Below are positions 6,091-13,702 of a stretch of 19,574 nt of DNA, piece after piece. The position numbers were made by a program, and so were the translations under genes. The stretch is from Bacteroides sp. Its GTDB lineage: Bacteria > Bacteroidota > Bacteroidia > Bacteroidales > Bacteroidaceae. The first letter of the stretch is position 1; every line of letters starts with the position of its first letter. Location: contig JASLIW010000042.1 in assembly GCA_030152865.1 (NCBI GenBank), forward strand, positions 1 through 19,574, in the 5' to 3' direction. The notes under the pieces are model-generated. The model was not told where the DNA came from. It searched no databases and worked only from the letters and a program-made list of their open reading frames with translations.

Positions 6091-7578
6091 ATGGAAAAAT
6101 ACATTTTGGCATTTGATGCAGGAACAACAAGCTCTAGGGCTATCGTTTTCAACCATGATGGAGAAATATGTTCTGTTGCTCAAAGGGAGTTTACGCAGAT
6201 TTTCCCACAAAGTGGGTGGGTTGAGCATGACCCGCATGAGATCTGGTCTTCATTGGCATCTGTCGCAGCAGAATCAATCACAAAGATTGGTATCAATGGC
6301 AAGTACATTGCAGGGATTGGGATAACTAATCAGCGTGAAACAACCATTGTTTGGGACAAGAAAACAGGCGACCCTATTTACAACGCCATCGTTTGGCAAG
6401 ATCGACGTACAGCTGAATATTGTGACAAGCTCAAGGAAGCTGAGTTAATCCCCTTTATTAAGGACAAAACAGGTCTTATTATCGATGCATACTTCAGTGC
6501 AACCAAAGTAAAATGGATTTTGGATAATGTAGAAGGAGCAAGAGAGAGAGCTGAAAGAGGAGAGCTCGCATTTGGTACAGTAGACAGCTGGATTGTCTGG
6601 CAACTTACCAGGGGTGAAAGACACGTTACTGACGTAACTAATGCCTCACGTACCATGCTCTTTAATATTCACACACTAGAATGGGATAAGGACTTATTAA
6701 AGCTTTTTGATATTCCTGAGGCCATGCTTCCAGAAGTAGCCTCATCTAGTGAAATCTACGGACACACGAAAACAACTATTTTTGCACATAAAGTCCCTAT
6801 TGCAGGAATTGCGGGCGACCAGCAAGCCGCTCTATTTGGACAAATGTGTATAGAACCAGGCATGGTAAAAAACACCTACGGTACTGGATGTTTTATTTTA
6901 ATGAATACTGGTGACAAACCCGTAACATCTAAAAACAACTTACTAAGCACTATTGCATGGAAAATCGATGGTAAGGTAACCTATGCATTAGAAGGAAGTA
7001 TTTTTATGGGTGGAGCAACAGTACAGTGGCTACGCGATGGTCTTGGAATTATTCAGTCTTCAGCAGAAATTGAAGAGCTAGCAAAACAAGTACCTGACTG
7101 TGGTGATGTTTATTTTGTGCCTGCTCTTACAGGTCTAGGTGCACCTTATTGGGATCAATATGCACGAGGTACTATAGTAGGTATTTCTCGAGGCACAACA
7201 GCTGCACATATAGCCAGAGCTGCTCTTGAAGGTATTGCTTACCAATCCATGGATGTAATTAATGCAATGATTTTGGACGCAGGCATAGGCCTAAAAGAAC
7301 TTCGTGTGGATGGAGGTGCATCCAAGAACAACCTGCTTATGCAATTCCAGTCTGATGTATTAGCACAAACTGTTATTCGCCCTCACACTATCGAAACCAC
7401 AGCCTTAGGTGCTGCTTACCTAGCTGGCTTAGCTGTTGGATTTTGGGATAATATTGAGGAAGTGCAAAAACAGTGGAGTGTTGACAGTACTTTTGAACCT
7501 GATACTAAACATGACATGCAACTAGCCAAACGTAAGTGGGCAGCTGCTATTTACCGAGCTCAAGACTGGGTAAAATAA
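6091..7578 (+). CDS. glpK: Glycerol kinase
   Basis: This FGGY-family kinase converts glycerol and ATP to sn-glycerol-3-phosphate in the cytoplasm, trapping glycerol that enters through GlpF. The 495 residues match the usual length of about 500. The N-terminal phosphate-binding loop is FDAGTTSSRA (D9-R16), followed by GWVEHDPHEIW, ITNQRETTIVWDK and IVWQDRRT. The catalytic aspartate is D243 in GIAGDQQAALFGQ. The C-terminal ATP-site motif ELRVDGGASKNNLLMQFQ is intact. The segment just before the catalytic Asp (EIYGHTKTTIFAHKVPIAG) has neither the Gly-Gly-Thr-Arg loop that binds fructose-1,6-bisphosphate in E. coli nor the phosphorylatable His context of low-GC Gram-positive enzymes. Control may therefore be mainly transcriptional. 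It is first in glpK-glpF-OMP, 26 bases before glpF. Confidence 0.96.
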   Translation: MEKYILAFDAGTTSSRAIVFNHDGEICSVAQREFTQIFPQSGWVEHDPHEIWSSLASVAAESITKIGINGKYIAGIGITNQRETTIVWDKKTGDPIYNAIVWQDRRTAEYCDKLKEAELIPFIKDKTGLIIDAYFSATKVKWILDNVEGARERAERGELAFGTVDSWIVWQLTRGERHVTDVTNASRTMLFNIHTLEWDKDLLKLFDIPEAMLPEVASSSEIYGHTKTTIFAHKVPIAGIAGDQQAALFGQMCIEPGMVKNTYGTGCFILMNTGDKPVTSKNNLLSTIAWKIDGKVTYALEGSIFMGGATVQWLRDGLGIIQSSAEIEELAKQVPDCGDVYFVPALTGLGAPYWDQYARGTIVGISRGTTAAHIARAALEGIAYQSMDVINAMILDAGIGLKELRVDGGASKNNLLMQFQSDVLAQTVIRPHTIETTALGAAYLAGLAVGFWDNIEEVQKQWSVDSTFEPDTKHDMQLAKRKWAAAIYRAQDWVK

Positions 7579-7604
7579 TAAAACCAATCTAATACTTTAA
7601 TATT

Positions 7605-8321
7605 ATGGACTCAAGATTTATTCTCGAATTCTTCGGGACAGCTATTCTTATACTCCTAGGTGACGGAGTTGTAGCTAATAATTTATTGAAAGGAACCAAA
7701 GGCCAAAATGCTGGCTGGGTAGTTGTAACCTTTGCTTGGGGGCTCGCTGTATTTGTCGGAGCCTATGTCGCAGGGGACTCTGGTGGGCACCTAAACCCTG
7801 TAGTAACACTAGGACTTTATTGGGCAGGCCTCTTTGATGGTGGTGCCTATGAGGTAGTAGGATACATTATTTCTCAAATGCTAGGTGGATTTGTTGGTGC
7901 CTGCTTAGTTTATATTCTATACAAACCTCACTTTGATGCAGAAGAAAGCTCTGACAAAAAGTTTTGGGTGTTTTGTACAGCACCAGAGATTAGAAACCCA
8001 TTTTACAATTGCGTAGCAGAAGTTATCGGCACATACTTACTCGTTATAGGTATCTATTTAGCTGGAGGAGCAAAAATAGCAGGTCCTTTCCCAGTAGCTA
8101 TGCTTATCGTGGTAATTGGTATGTCGCTAGGTGGACCTACAGGCTATGCAATTAACCCTGCTCGTGACCTTCCACCTCGAATTGCTCACGCACTGCTTCC
8201 TATAAAGAACAAAAGAGACAGTGACTGGGGCTATGCTTGGGTGCCAGTAGTTGGGCCTCTTATAGGCGCAGCTTTAGCATACTTAACTTATCTAGGCTTT
8301 CATGCAGCCGGTATCGTTTAA
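7605..8321 (+). CDS. glpF: Glycerol facilitator (aquaglyceroporin), inner membrane
   Basis: This MIP-family channel carries out facilitated diffusion of glycerol across the inner membrane. Its 238 residues contain six hydrophobic segments and two half-helix loops. The second signature is intact (NPARD, residues 184-188), with the conserved pore arginine R187 and the aspartate that marks glycerol-type channels. Two positions are unusual. The first signature reads NPV (64-66) instead of NPA, and the usual Gly after NPARDL is Pro (P190-P191). It starts with ATG 26 bases after glpK, whose product phosphorylates the incoming glycerol. The fold and operon context make the assignment secure; the effect of the two changes on selectivity or rate is unknown. 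Confidence 0.93.
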   Translation: MDSRFILEFFGTAILILLGDGVVANNLLKGTKGQNAGWVVVTFAWGLAVFVGAYVAGDSGGHLNPVVTLGLYWAGLFDGGAYEVVGYIISQMLGGFVGACLVYILYKPHFDAEESSDKKFWVFCTAPEIRNPFYNCVAEVIGTYLLVIGIYLAGGAKIAGPFPVAMLIVVIGMSLGGPTGYAINPARDLPPRIAHALLPIKNKRDSDWGYAWVPVVGPLIGAALAYLTYLGFHAAGIV

Positions 8322-8347
8322 TCCAAACCGTATCAAATAATCAAGTT

Positions 8348-9091
8348 ATGAAAACAAAACATATTTTCCTCACCCTACTCCTTAGTATGGTGTGCCTAAG
8401 TGGATTTGCTCAAAAGCAAGGTCCTATCGACTATAACTTCCAAGTAAAAAACATGCACTTATGGCGTGGTCAACAAGTTACAAACGCTGCCATGGCAGAT
8501 GCAGACATCAATATTTCAACAAACAATAAGATGTTTAAATTTGGTCTATGGGGAGCTGCTAGTTTTAACGGAGTTTACAAGGAGTTTGATTACTACCTAA
8601 GCTTTAACAAAGCAGGTTTTAGCATTGATATATGGGATATATACAACTTTTCAACAGATGCTACCTGGGAAAACAACAAAGTATTTAATTACAGAGGAAG
8701 AGAAACTGGTCATCTAATAGACTTAGCTCTAGCCTATCAATTTCAAGGTAAGCTACCACTCAAATTAAGCTGGTCAACTATTCTTCTTGGTCGAGATAGA
8801 GGTGCAGCTAACACAAAAAATCAGTATTCTACTTATGTTGCTGCTGATTGTCCAATACTTCGGGATCACTTTGTTGATTTAGATTTTGGAATTGCTGGGG
8901 CATTTGCCTTAGATAAATACTCAGGTACAAAAGCTAACTTATATGGAAAAACTGCAGGAATTGTAAATATCAATTTAACTGCTTCAAAGGTTCTTCAATT
9001 TGGATCGTATAAACTACCTGTATCTGCAATGGCTATGTGGAATCCTATGGCAAATACTGCTAATATACAAGTTGCATTTAACCTTTTCTAA
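8348..9091 (+). CDS. Outer membrane beta-barrel-like protein in the glpKF operon
   Basis: The predicted product has 247 residues and a clear signal peptide (basic MKTKH, a hydrophobic stretch to about residue 20, cleavage likely after SGFA before Q22). The mature part alternates short polar/hydrophobic strands with many aromatic residues and ends in Phe (VAFNLF), as outer membrane barrels do. I chose the ATG at 8348, 26 bases after glpF, because it begins the signal peptide; an earlier in-frame ATG at 8237 overlaps glpF. It lacks TonB-box, SusC or OmpA peptidoglycan-binding signatures. Its position after glpK and glpF suggests a diffusion pore for glycerol or glycerophosphodiesters, but that is inference. 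A terminator follows at 9128-9165. I recognise no named family with confidence. Confidence 0.8.
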   Translation: MKTKHIFLTLLLSMVCLSGFAQKQGPIDYNFQVKNMHLWRGQQVTNAAMADADINISTNNKMFKFGLWGAASFNGVYKEFDYYLSFNKAGFSIDIWDIYNFSTDATWENNKVFNYRGRETGHLIDLALAYQFQGKLPLKLSWSTILLGRDRGAANTKNQYSTYVAADCPILRDHFVDLDFGIAGAFALDKYSGTKANLYGKTAGIVNINLTASKVLQFGSYKLPVSAMAMWNPMANTANIQVAFNLF

Positions 9092-9127
9092 TCAAATGTT
9101 TCATGTTTAATAAAGTTGTTAGTTAAT

Positions 9128-9165
9128 AAGAAAGTCCTAGTGATAATTCACTAGGACTTTCTTTT
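9128..9165. terminator. Bidirectional terminator between glp operon and ackA
   Basis: A perfect 16-bp stem (9128-9143 with 9148-9163) has a TAAT loop and a short T-run (9162-9165). A second, weaker inverted repeat follows at once: TTCAATGA at 9167-9174 with TCATTGAA at 9185-9192. The structures lie between the convergent ends of the outer membrane protein gene (9091) and ackA (9214). Confidence 0.88.
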
Positions 9166-9213
9166 GTTCAATGACCAATAAAGATCATTGAAGCTATTTA
9201 TAAACAAAATACG

Positions 9214-10413
9214 CTAAAGATTCAATAAGGATTTAGTGTCAGAGGCAATCATAAACTCCTCATCTGTAGGTATTACAGCAACTTTAACTCTTGAGTCTGC
9301 GGTACTGATTATACCTTCGTCTCCTCTGGTTTTTGCATTAGCAGCCTCATCTAGCTCCACACCAATAAACTGTAGACCTTCACAAGCTGTAGCTCTGCAT
9401 TCAGCAGAGTTTTCACCTACACCACCTGTAAACACAATAGCATCTACACCACCTAAGGCTGCAGCATAAGCTCCAATGTATTTTCTAATGCGGTAGAAGT
9501 ACATCTTCTTTCCTAATAAGGCACGCTCGTTTCCTTGTTCAGCCGCAGCATCTATTTCACGCATATCTGATGATACACCTGAGATACCCATGATACCACT
9601 TTTCTTATTTACGAGTGCAGAGACTCCTGCAGAATCTAGGTTTTCTTTATCCATTAAGAAAGTTAGAGCACCTGCATCAACATCTCCAGAACGAGTACCC
9701 ATCATCAAACCCTCAACTGGAGTTAAACCCATTGAGGTATCCACAGATTTACCATTTAAAACGGCTGTAATAGAACCACCGTTACCTATATGACAAGTAA
9801 TTACCTTACTATTATTAGGATCTAAGCCTAAGCTCTCAATGGCACGCATACTTACATAACGATGACTGGTTCCATGGAATCCATAACGACGTACGGCATA
9901 CTTGGTGTAGTACTCATAAGGGAGAGCATACATATACGCATAGTCTGGCATAGTTTGGTGAAAGGCTGTATCAAACACAGCTACCTGAGAAATAGATGGA
10001 AGAAGCTTAGCAATAGTAGCTACACCTTTTAGGTTGGCAGGGTTATGAAGAGGAGCTAAATCTGTACAGTCTTCTACTTGCTTAATTACCTCTTTGGTAA
10101 TTACAACAGACTCGTTAAACTTCTCCCCACCATGCACAACACGATGGCCTACAGCTTTAATCTCATCTAGTGAGGATAAGCAACCGTACTCTTTACTTAC
10201 TAATACTTCTAAGATAAATTCTATCCCAATAGTATGTTCAGGCATTGCCTTTTCTAAGACTACTTTTTCTCCGGATGGCAAGGTGAACTTCAAGAATGAA
10301 CCTGGTAGACCAATCTTTTCAACACCACCTTGAGCGTCTACTGTAGATTTACTCATATCAAATAATTTATATTTGATTGAAGAGCTACCACAGTTCAGTA
10401 CTAAAATTTTCAT
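9214..10413 (-). CDS. ackA: Acetate kinase
   Basis: This cytoplasmic enzyme transfers phosphate from acetyl phosphate to ADP, giving acetate and ATP; it is the last step of acetate overflow after Pta. The 399 residues match the family. Visible motifs are NCGSSSIKYKLF at the N-terminus, GHRVVHGGEKF with R91, AVFDTAFHQTMP with D148, YGFHGTSHRYV with H180, CHIGNGGSITAV, GLMMGTRSGDVD with R241, and FTGGVGENSAECR near 329-340. A glutamate close to the C-terminus (E385) sits at the known metal-binding position. All catalytic residues described for the Methanosarcina enzyme appear to be present. It follows pta by 26 bases on the same strand, so the two probably form a pta-ackA operon. Confidence 0.96.
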   Translation of the reverse strand: MKILVLNCGSSSIKYKLFDMSKSTVDAQGGVEKIGLPGSFLKFTLPSGEKVVLEKAMPEHTIGIEFILEVLVSKEYGCLSSLDEIKAVGHRVVHGGEKFNESVVITKEVIKQVEDCTDLAPLHNPANLKGVATIAKLLPSISQVAVFDTAFHQTMPDYAYMYALPYEYYTKYAVRRYGFHGTSHRYVSMRAIESLGLDPNNSKVITCHIGNGGSITAVLNGKSVDTSMGLTPVEGLMMGTRSGDVDAGALTFLMDKENLDSAGVSALVNKKSGIMGISGVSSDMREIDAAAEQGNERALLGKKMYFYRIRKYIGAYAAALGGVDAIVFTGGVGENSAECRATACEGLQFIGVELDEAANAKTRGDEGIISTADSRVKVAVIPTDEEFMIASDTKSLLNL

Positions 10414-10439
10414 ATGTATGTATTTTAATCTAAGCTTAC

Positions 10440-11456
10440 TTATTTTCTATTATTTGCTGCAATAGCTTGATTGGCAGTAATAGCAACCATTGTGTAAATA
10501 TCACGAATTGAACATCCTCTGGACAAGTCATTCACTGGAGAGGCAATACCCTGAAGAATAGGACCTACAGCCTCAGCATTGCCCAGACGCTGTACTAATT
10601 TATAAGAAATATTACCTACCTCTAGATTGGGAGCAATTAAAACATTTGCTTGCCCAGCAAGAGGAGAATTTGGAGCCTTACTTGAAGCAATAGCTGGAAC
10701 AATAGCAGCATCTGCTTGTAACTCACCATCCAGCTTTAGCTCAGGAGCCTTTTCATGAGCTAGCTTTACAGCCTCAACGACCTTATCAATGCTTTCACTC
10801 TTGGCTGAGCCTTTAGTAGAGTAACTCAATAAAGCTACCTTAGGCTCTTCAATACCACCCACTACTCGAGCAGTTTCGGCAGTCGAAATAGCAATTTCTG
10901 AAAGCTGTTCTGCTGTAGGCTCAGGAGTTACTGCAACATCGCTCATCAGTAAAAGACCATTCTGACCATATGCTGGTGCCTTAGTCAATAACAACATCGC
11001 TCCTGACACACAGCTAATACCAGGTGCTGTCTTGATTATTTGTAAGGCTGGACGAAGAACATTGCCTGTAGTGTTCAATGCACCAGCTAGCTGACCATCT
11101 GCATCACCATTCTTAATCATCAAGCAACCATAATAAAGAGGATCAAGAACTTTTTCACGAGCCTCTTCTATAGTCATCCCCTTCTTCTTACGTAGTTCAC
11201 AAAGAAGTTGTGCGTATTCCTCTTTTTTAGCAGACTCAGAAGGATTAATCAAGGTAGCCTTAGGGATATTTCCTAGTCCCCAATCTGTGGCTAGCTTTTT
11301 AATTTCGCTTGGATTACCTAGAAGAATTAGATCTGCAACGCCATCTGTGATTAATTGGTTAGCTGCTTTAAGCGTACGCTCTTCTGTACCTTCAGGAAGA
11401 ACAATGCGTTGGCGGTTTGCTTTCGCGCGCTTTACGATCTCGTCGATTAAACTCAT
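10440..11456 (-). CDS. pta: Phosphate acetyltransferase, short form
   Basis: This enzyme interconverts acetyl-CoA plus phosphate with acetyl phosphate plus CoA, feeding AckA. The 338 residues cover only the PTA_PTB catalytic domain. The N-terminal regulatory domains (AAA-like and DRTGG) of the long enterobacterial form are absent, as is usual in this phylum. Motifs seen are RIVLPEGTEERTLKAA near the N-terminus, DADGQLAGALNTTGNVLRPALQ, ALLSYSTKGSAKSE, DGELQADAAIVP and the C-terminal GPILQGIASPVNDLSRGCS. The start is an ATG within about 33 bases of a TATTTTTG promoter box. It is first in a two-gene unit with ackA and is transcribed divergently from lrgAB. Confidence 0.95.
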   Translation of the reverse strand: MSLIDEIVKRAKANRQRIVLPEGTEERTLKAANQLITDGVADLILLGNPSEIKKLATDWGLGNIPKATLINPSESAKKEEYAQLLCELRKKKGMTIEEAREKVLDPLYYGCLMIKNGDADGQLAGALNTTGNVLRPALQIIKTAPGISCVSGAMLLLTKAPAYGQNGLLLMSDVAVTPEPTAEQLSEIAISTAETARVVGGIEEPKVALLSYSTKGSAKSESIDKVVEAVKLAHEKAPELKLDGELQADAAIVPAIASSKAPNSPLAGQANVLIAPNLEVGNISYKLVQRLGNAEAVGPILQGIASPVNDLSRGCSIRDIYTMVAITANQAIAANNRK

Positions 11457-11496
11457 GATTTTATATTTTTATTATTAGTAAACTATTTCAATACTA

Positions 11497-11504
11497 CAAA
11501 AATA
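11497..11504 (-). promoter_or_regulatory. Candidate -7 element of pta-ackA
   Basis: The minus strand reads TATTTTTG, a perfect TAnnTTTG, about 40 bases upstream of the pta ATG. No TTTG is found at the usual -33 distance; the nearest is a partial TTG around 11529-11531, about 24 bases away. Confidence 0.4.
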
Positions 11505-11571
11505 CACAATATTGCAATATCTACATGACAATTCTTAGAGTTTTATAAAAAGACTTTTTTGTCTATCATAT

Positions 11572-11611
11572 AGGCTTCTAAAAAAACGAACCATCTAAAA
11601 AAACTAAGCCT
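11572..11611. repeat. Nested direct and inverted repeats between pta and lrgA
   Basis: TCTAAAAAAAC occurs twice (11577-11587 and 11594-11604, starts 17 bp apart). The pair is enclosed by an inverted repeat, AGGCTT (11572-11577) and AAGCCT (11606-11611). It lies between the two divergent promoter boxes and could be a regulator site or an intrinsically bent A-tract element. Confidence 0.4.
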
Positions 11612-11661
11612 TAATTCACGAATATTAGTAGGAGTGACTAAACTGGCGTATAATTATTTAG

Positions 11662-11669
11662 TACCTTTG
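11662..11669 (+). promoter_or_regulatory. Candidate -7 element of lrgAB
   Basis: TACCTTTG is a perfect TAnnTTTG, 25 bases before the lrgA ATG, so the leader would be short (about 18 bases). A good TTTG -33 element is not visible upstream. Confidence 0.5.
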
Positions 11670-11694
11670 CACCCGTTTTCAAAAAGGTATAATT

Positions 11695-12033
11695 ATGATT
11701 AGGCAATGTGCCATTCTTTTCGGCTGTTTAGCCCTAGGTGAACTAATTGTTTACCTCACAGGAGTAAAACTCCCCTCAAGCATTATTGGAATGCTCTTAC
11801 TTGCATTTTTTTTACGTATAGGATGGATTAAGCTCCACTGGGTGCAAGGCATGTCAGATTTCTTAGTAGCCAACTTGGGATTCTTTTTTATTCCACCTGG
11901 AGTAGCCCTAATGTGCTACCTAGACATTATTCAGGCACAATTTTGGCCCATCGTATTGGCAACACTCATCAGTACGATTATTGTGCTTATTGTTACTGGG
12001 TGGATTCACCAACTAATTCGTAAAATCAAATGA
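11695..12033 (+). CDS. lrgA: LrgA/CidA-family membrane protein
   Basis: This small integral membrane protein of 112 residues has about four hydrophobic segments and the family pattern LPSSIIGMLLLAFFLRIGW, then FFFIPPGVALM. LrgA-type proteins were first described as holin/antiholin-like modulators of murein hydrolase activity in Staphylococcus. Later work on LrgAB in Streptococcus mutans and the related PftAB in Bacillus showed that such pairs move pyruvate. The gene overlaps lrgB by 4 bp (ATGA), so the two are translated together and probably form one complex. Lying beside pta-ackA and near the glycerol genes, a role in pyruvate or overflow physiology is plausible but inferred. Confidence 0.88.
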   Translation: MIRQCAILFGCLALGELIVYLTGVKLPSSIIGMLLLAFFLRIGWIKLHWVQGMSDFLVANLGFFFIPPGVALMCYLDIIQAQFWPIVLATLISTIIVLIVTGWIHQLIRKIK

Positions 12034-12725
12034 TGTATTTAGAAAATCAATTCTTCTTATTGGCCATTACCTTTGGCCTTTACTTTCTTGCTAAACGCCT
12101 TCAAAAGGCCACAAGTTTAGTTCTCCTTAATCCCATACTCCTTACCATAGCTGCACTCATCCTCTTTCTCAAGCTATTTGATATCAGTTACGAAACATAT
12201 AGCAAAGGAGGTACACTTATTGAGTTTTGGCTCAAACCTGCTGTTGTAGCTTTAGGGGTACCGCTTTACCTACAGCTCGAAACTATAAAGAAACAATTCT
12301 TACCCATTTTACTCTCCCAGTTTGCGGGCTGTGTAGTTGGCGTAGTTTCTGTTGTATTAATTGCTAGAGGCTTAGGAGCAAGTCAAGATGTAATACTCTC
12401 TCTAGCACCTAAGTCAGTTACAACACCTATAGCCATGGAAGTAACAAAAACGATTGGAGGCATTCCTTCATTGACTGCCGCAGTAGTTGTTTGTGTGGGT
12501 CTACTGGGAGCTATCCTTGGATTAAAAACCATGGAGATTATGAAAGTTAGTAGCCCAATAGCACAAGGCTTATCTCTAGGCACAGCTGCCCACGCAGTAG
12601 GCACTTCTACCGCTATGGATATGGGTAAGAAGTATGGAGCCTACGCAAGTCTAGGCTTAACACTAAATGGTATCTTAACATCTATACTTACACCTACGAT
12701 CTTAAGAGTTATGGGCTTTTTGTAA
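12030..12725 (+). CDS. lrgB: LrgB/CidB-family membrane protein
   Basis: This polytopic membrane partner of LrgA has 231 residues with six or more hydrophobic segments. The family core is present: LAPKSVTTPIAMEVTKTIGG (around residues 128-147), then PSLTAAVVVCVGLLGAILG, LGTAAHAVGTSTAMDMG and a GAYASLGLTLNGILTSILTP tail. Translation starts with two consecutive ATG codons at 12030 and 12033, either of which may be used; the first overlaps the lrgA stop. The stop codon TAA at 12723-12725 is itself the first part of a perfect hairpin (12723-12747). The molecular role follows LrgA: either murein hydrolase modulation or pyruvate-type carboxylate transport. Confidence 0.9.
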   Translation: MMYLENQFFLLAITFGLYFLAKRLQKATSLVLLNPILLTIAALILFLKLFDISYETYSKGGTLIEFWLKPAVVALGVPLYLQLETIKKQFLPILLSQFAGCVVGVVSVVLIARGLGASQDVILSLAPKSVTTPIAMEVTKTIGGIPSLTAAVVVCVGLLGAILGLKTMEIMKVSSPIAQGLSLGTAAHAVGTSTAMDMGKKYGAYASLGLTLNGILTSILTPTILRVMGFL

Positions 12726-12747
12726 CAAAATGGCCGTTATTTTGTTA
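12723..12747. terminator. Perfect hairpin starting at the lrgB stop codon
   Basis: TAACAAAAT (12723-12731) and ATTTTGTTA (12739-12747) pair over 9 bp around a GGCCGTT loop. The stem is AT-rich and has no T-run after it, so it is a poor intrinsic terminator. It may be an mRNA 3' stabiliser or a protein-binding palindrome upstream of the gene at 12780. Confidence 0.4.
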
Positions 12748-12779
12748 TAGTAAGTGATTAAAAAACCCTTTAGCTATTT

Positions 12780-13700
12780 ATGATACCATTTAAAGATATA
12801 AAACTTACTGATAGAGAAACAATTACAAGTATAACATGGAAAAGCAACAGACGCAACTGCGACTTATCTTTCTCTAACCTTTGTAGTTGGAGATTTCTTT
12901 ACGATACGCAGTTTGCTGTTATTGATAACTTTTTAGTTTTCAAGTTTTGGGCAGATGGAGAACTCACCTATATGATGCCTGTAGGCCAAGGTGATCTTAA
13001 AGAGATGATTAAAGACTTGATTAGAGATGCTAAGGAAGAAGGCCAACCCTTCCGAATGCTTGGCGTGTGTCGAGGAATGCAGGAAGACTTAGAAAGCATA
13101 CTCCCCAACAAATTTGTATTCACAACAACTCGTGATTATGCAGATTACCTCTACCTCAGAGAAGACCTAGCTACTCTTAAGGGCAAAAGGTTTCAGTCTA
13201 AGCGAAACTTTACCAACCGCTTTAAGCGTCAGTACCCCAACTACGAGTACGCTCCTATCACACCTGAAAACATAGAAGAGTGTCTCATACTAGAAGAAAA
13301 GTGGTGCCAAGAAAACAACTGCGACGAATATGAAGGAACAGGCAATGAGCGCAAGGCTCTCACATTTGCTCTACGCAACTTTGAAGCACTGGGCTTAATG
13401 GGTGGTCTTTTACGTGTAGATGAACAAATAGTTGCTTTCACTTTCGGTATGCCTATCAATAATGACACCTTTGGTGTGCATGTAGAAAAAGCGGACACCA
13501 CCATAGAAGGCTCCTATGCCATGATCAATATGGAGTTTGCCAAACACATACCAGAGCAATACACCTACCTAAACAGAGAAGAAGATCTAGGTATACCTGG
13601 ACTAAGGAAAGCAAAGCTCTCATACAATCCCGCTATCATACTAGAAAAAAGTATGGTAAATCTACTCAAGGATGAACCTGTTGAATTAATAAATTGGTAA
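12780..13700 (+). CDS. LPG-synthase C-terminal-like (DUF2156) protein
   Basis: This 306-residue soluble protein fits the phosphatidylglycerol lysyltransferase C-terminal/DUF2156 family, which has a duplicated GNAT-like fold. Recognisable parts are DLSFSNLCSWRFLYDTQFAV near the N-terminus, RDYADYLYLREDLATLKGKR in the middle, SKRNFTNRFKRQYPNYEY, and a C-terminal NREEDLGIPGLRKAKLSYNP. Family members with a membrane domain transfer lysine or alanine from tRNA to phosphatidylglycerol. This one has no membrane segment, so the acceptor is unknown and lipid modification should not be assumed. The start is ATG at 12780, 54 bases after lrgB. The stop is 2 bases before the next gene's ATG, so the pair is likely co-translated. 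Confidence 0.8.
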   Translation: MIPFKDIKLTDRETITSITWKSNRRNCDLSFSNLCSWRFLYDTQFAVIDNFLVFKFWADGELTYMMPVGQGDLKEMIKDLIRDAKEEGQPFRMLGVCRGMQEDLESILPNKFVFTTTRDYADYLYLREDLATLKGKRFQSKRNFTNRFKRQYPNYEYAPITPENIEECLILEEKWCQENNCDEYEGTGNERKALTFALRNFEALGLMGGLLRVDEQIVAFTFGMPINNDTFGVHVEKADTTIEGSYAMINMEFAKHIPEQYTYLNREEDLGIPGLRKAKLSYNPAIILEKSMVNLLKDEPVELINW

Positions 13701-13702
13701 AC

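Noticed and set aside
11695..12725. Phage holin/antiholin or lysis module
   Set aside because: No endolysin, phage structural gene or integrase is nearby. The pair is the chromosomal LrgAB type.
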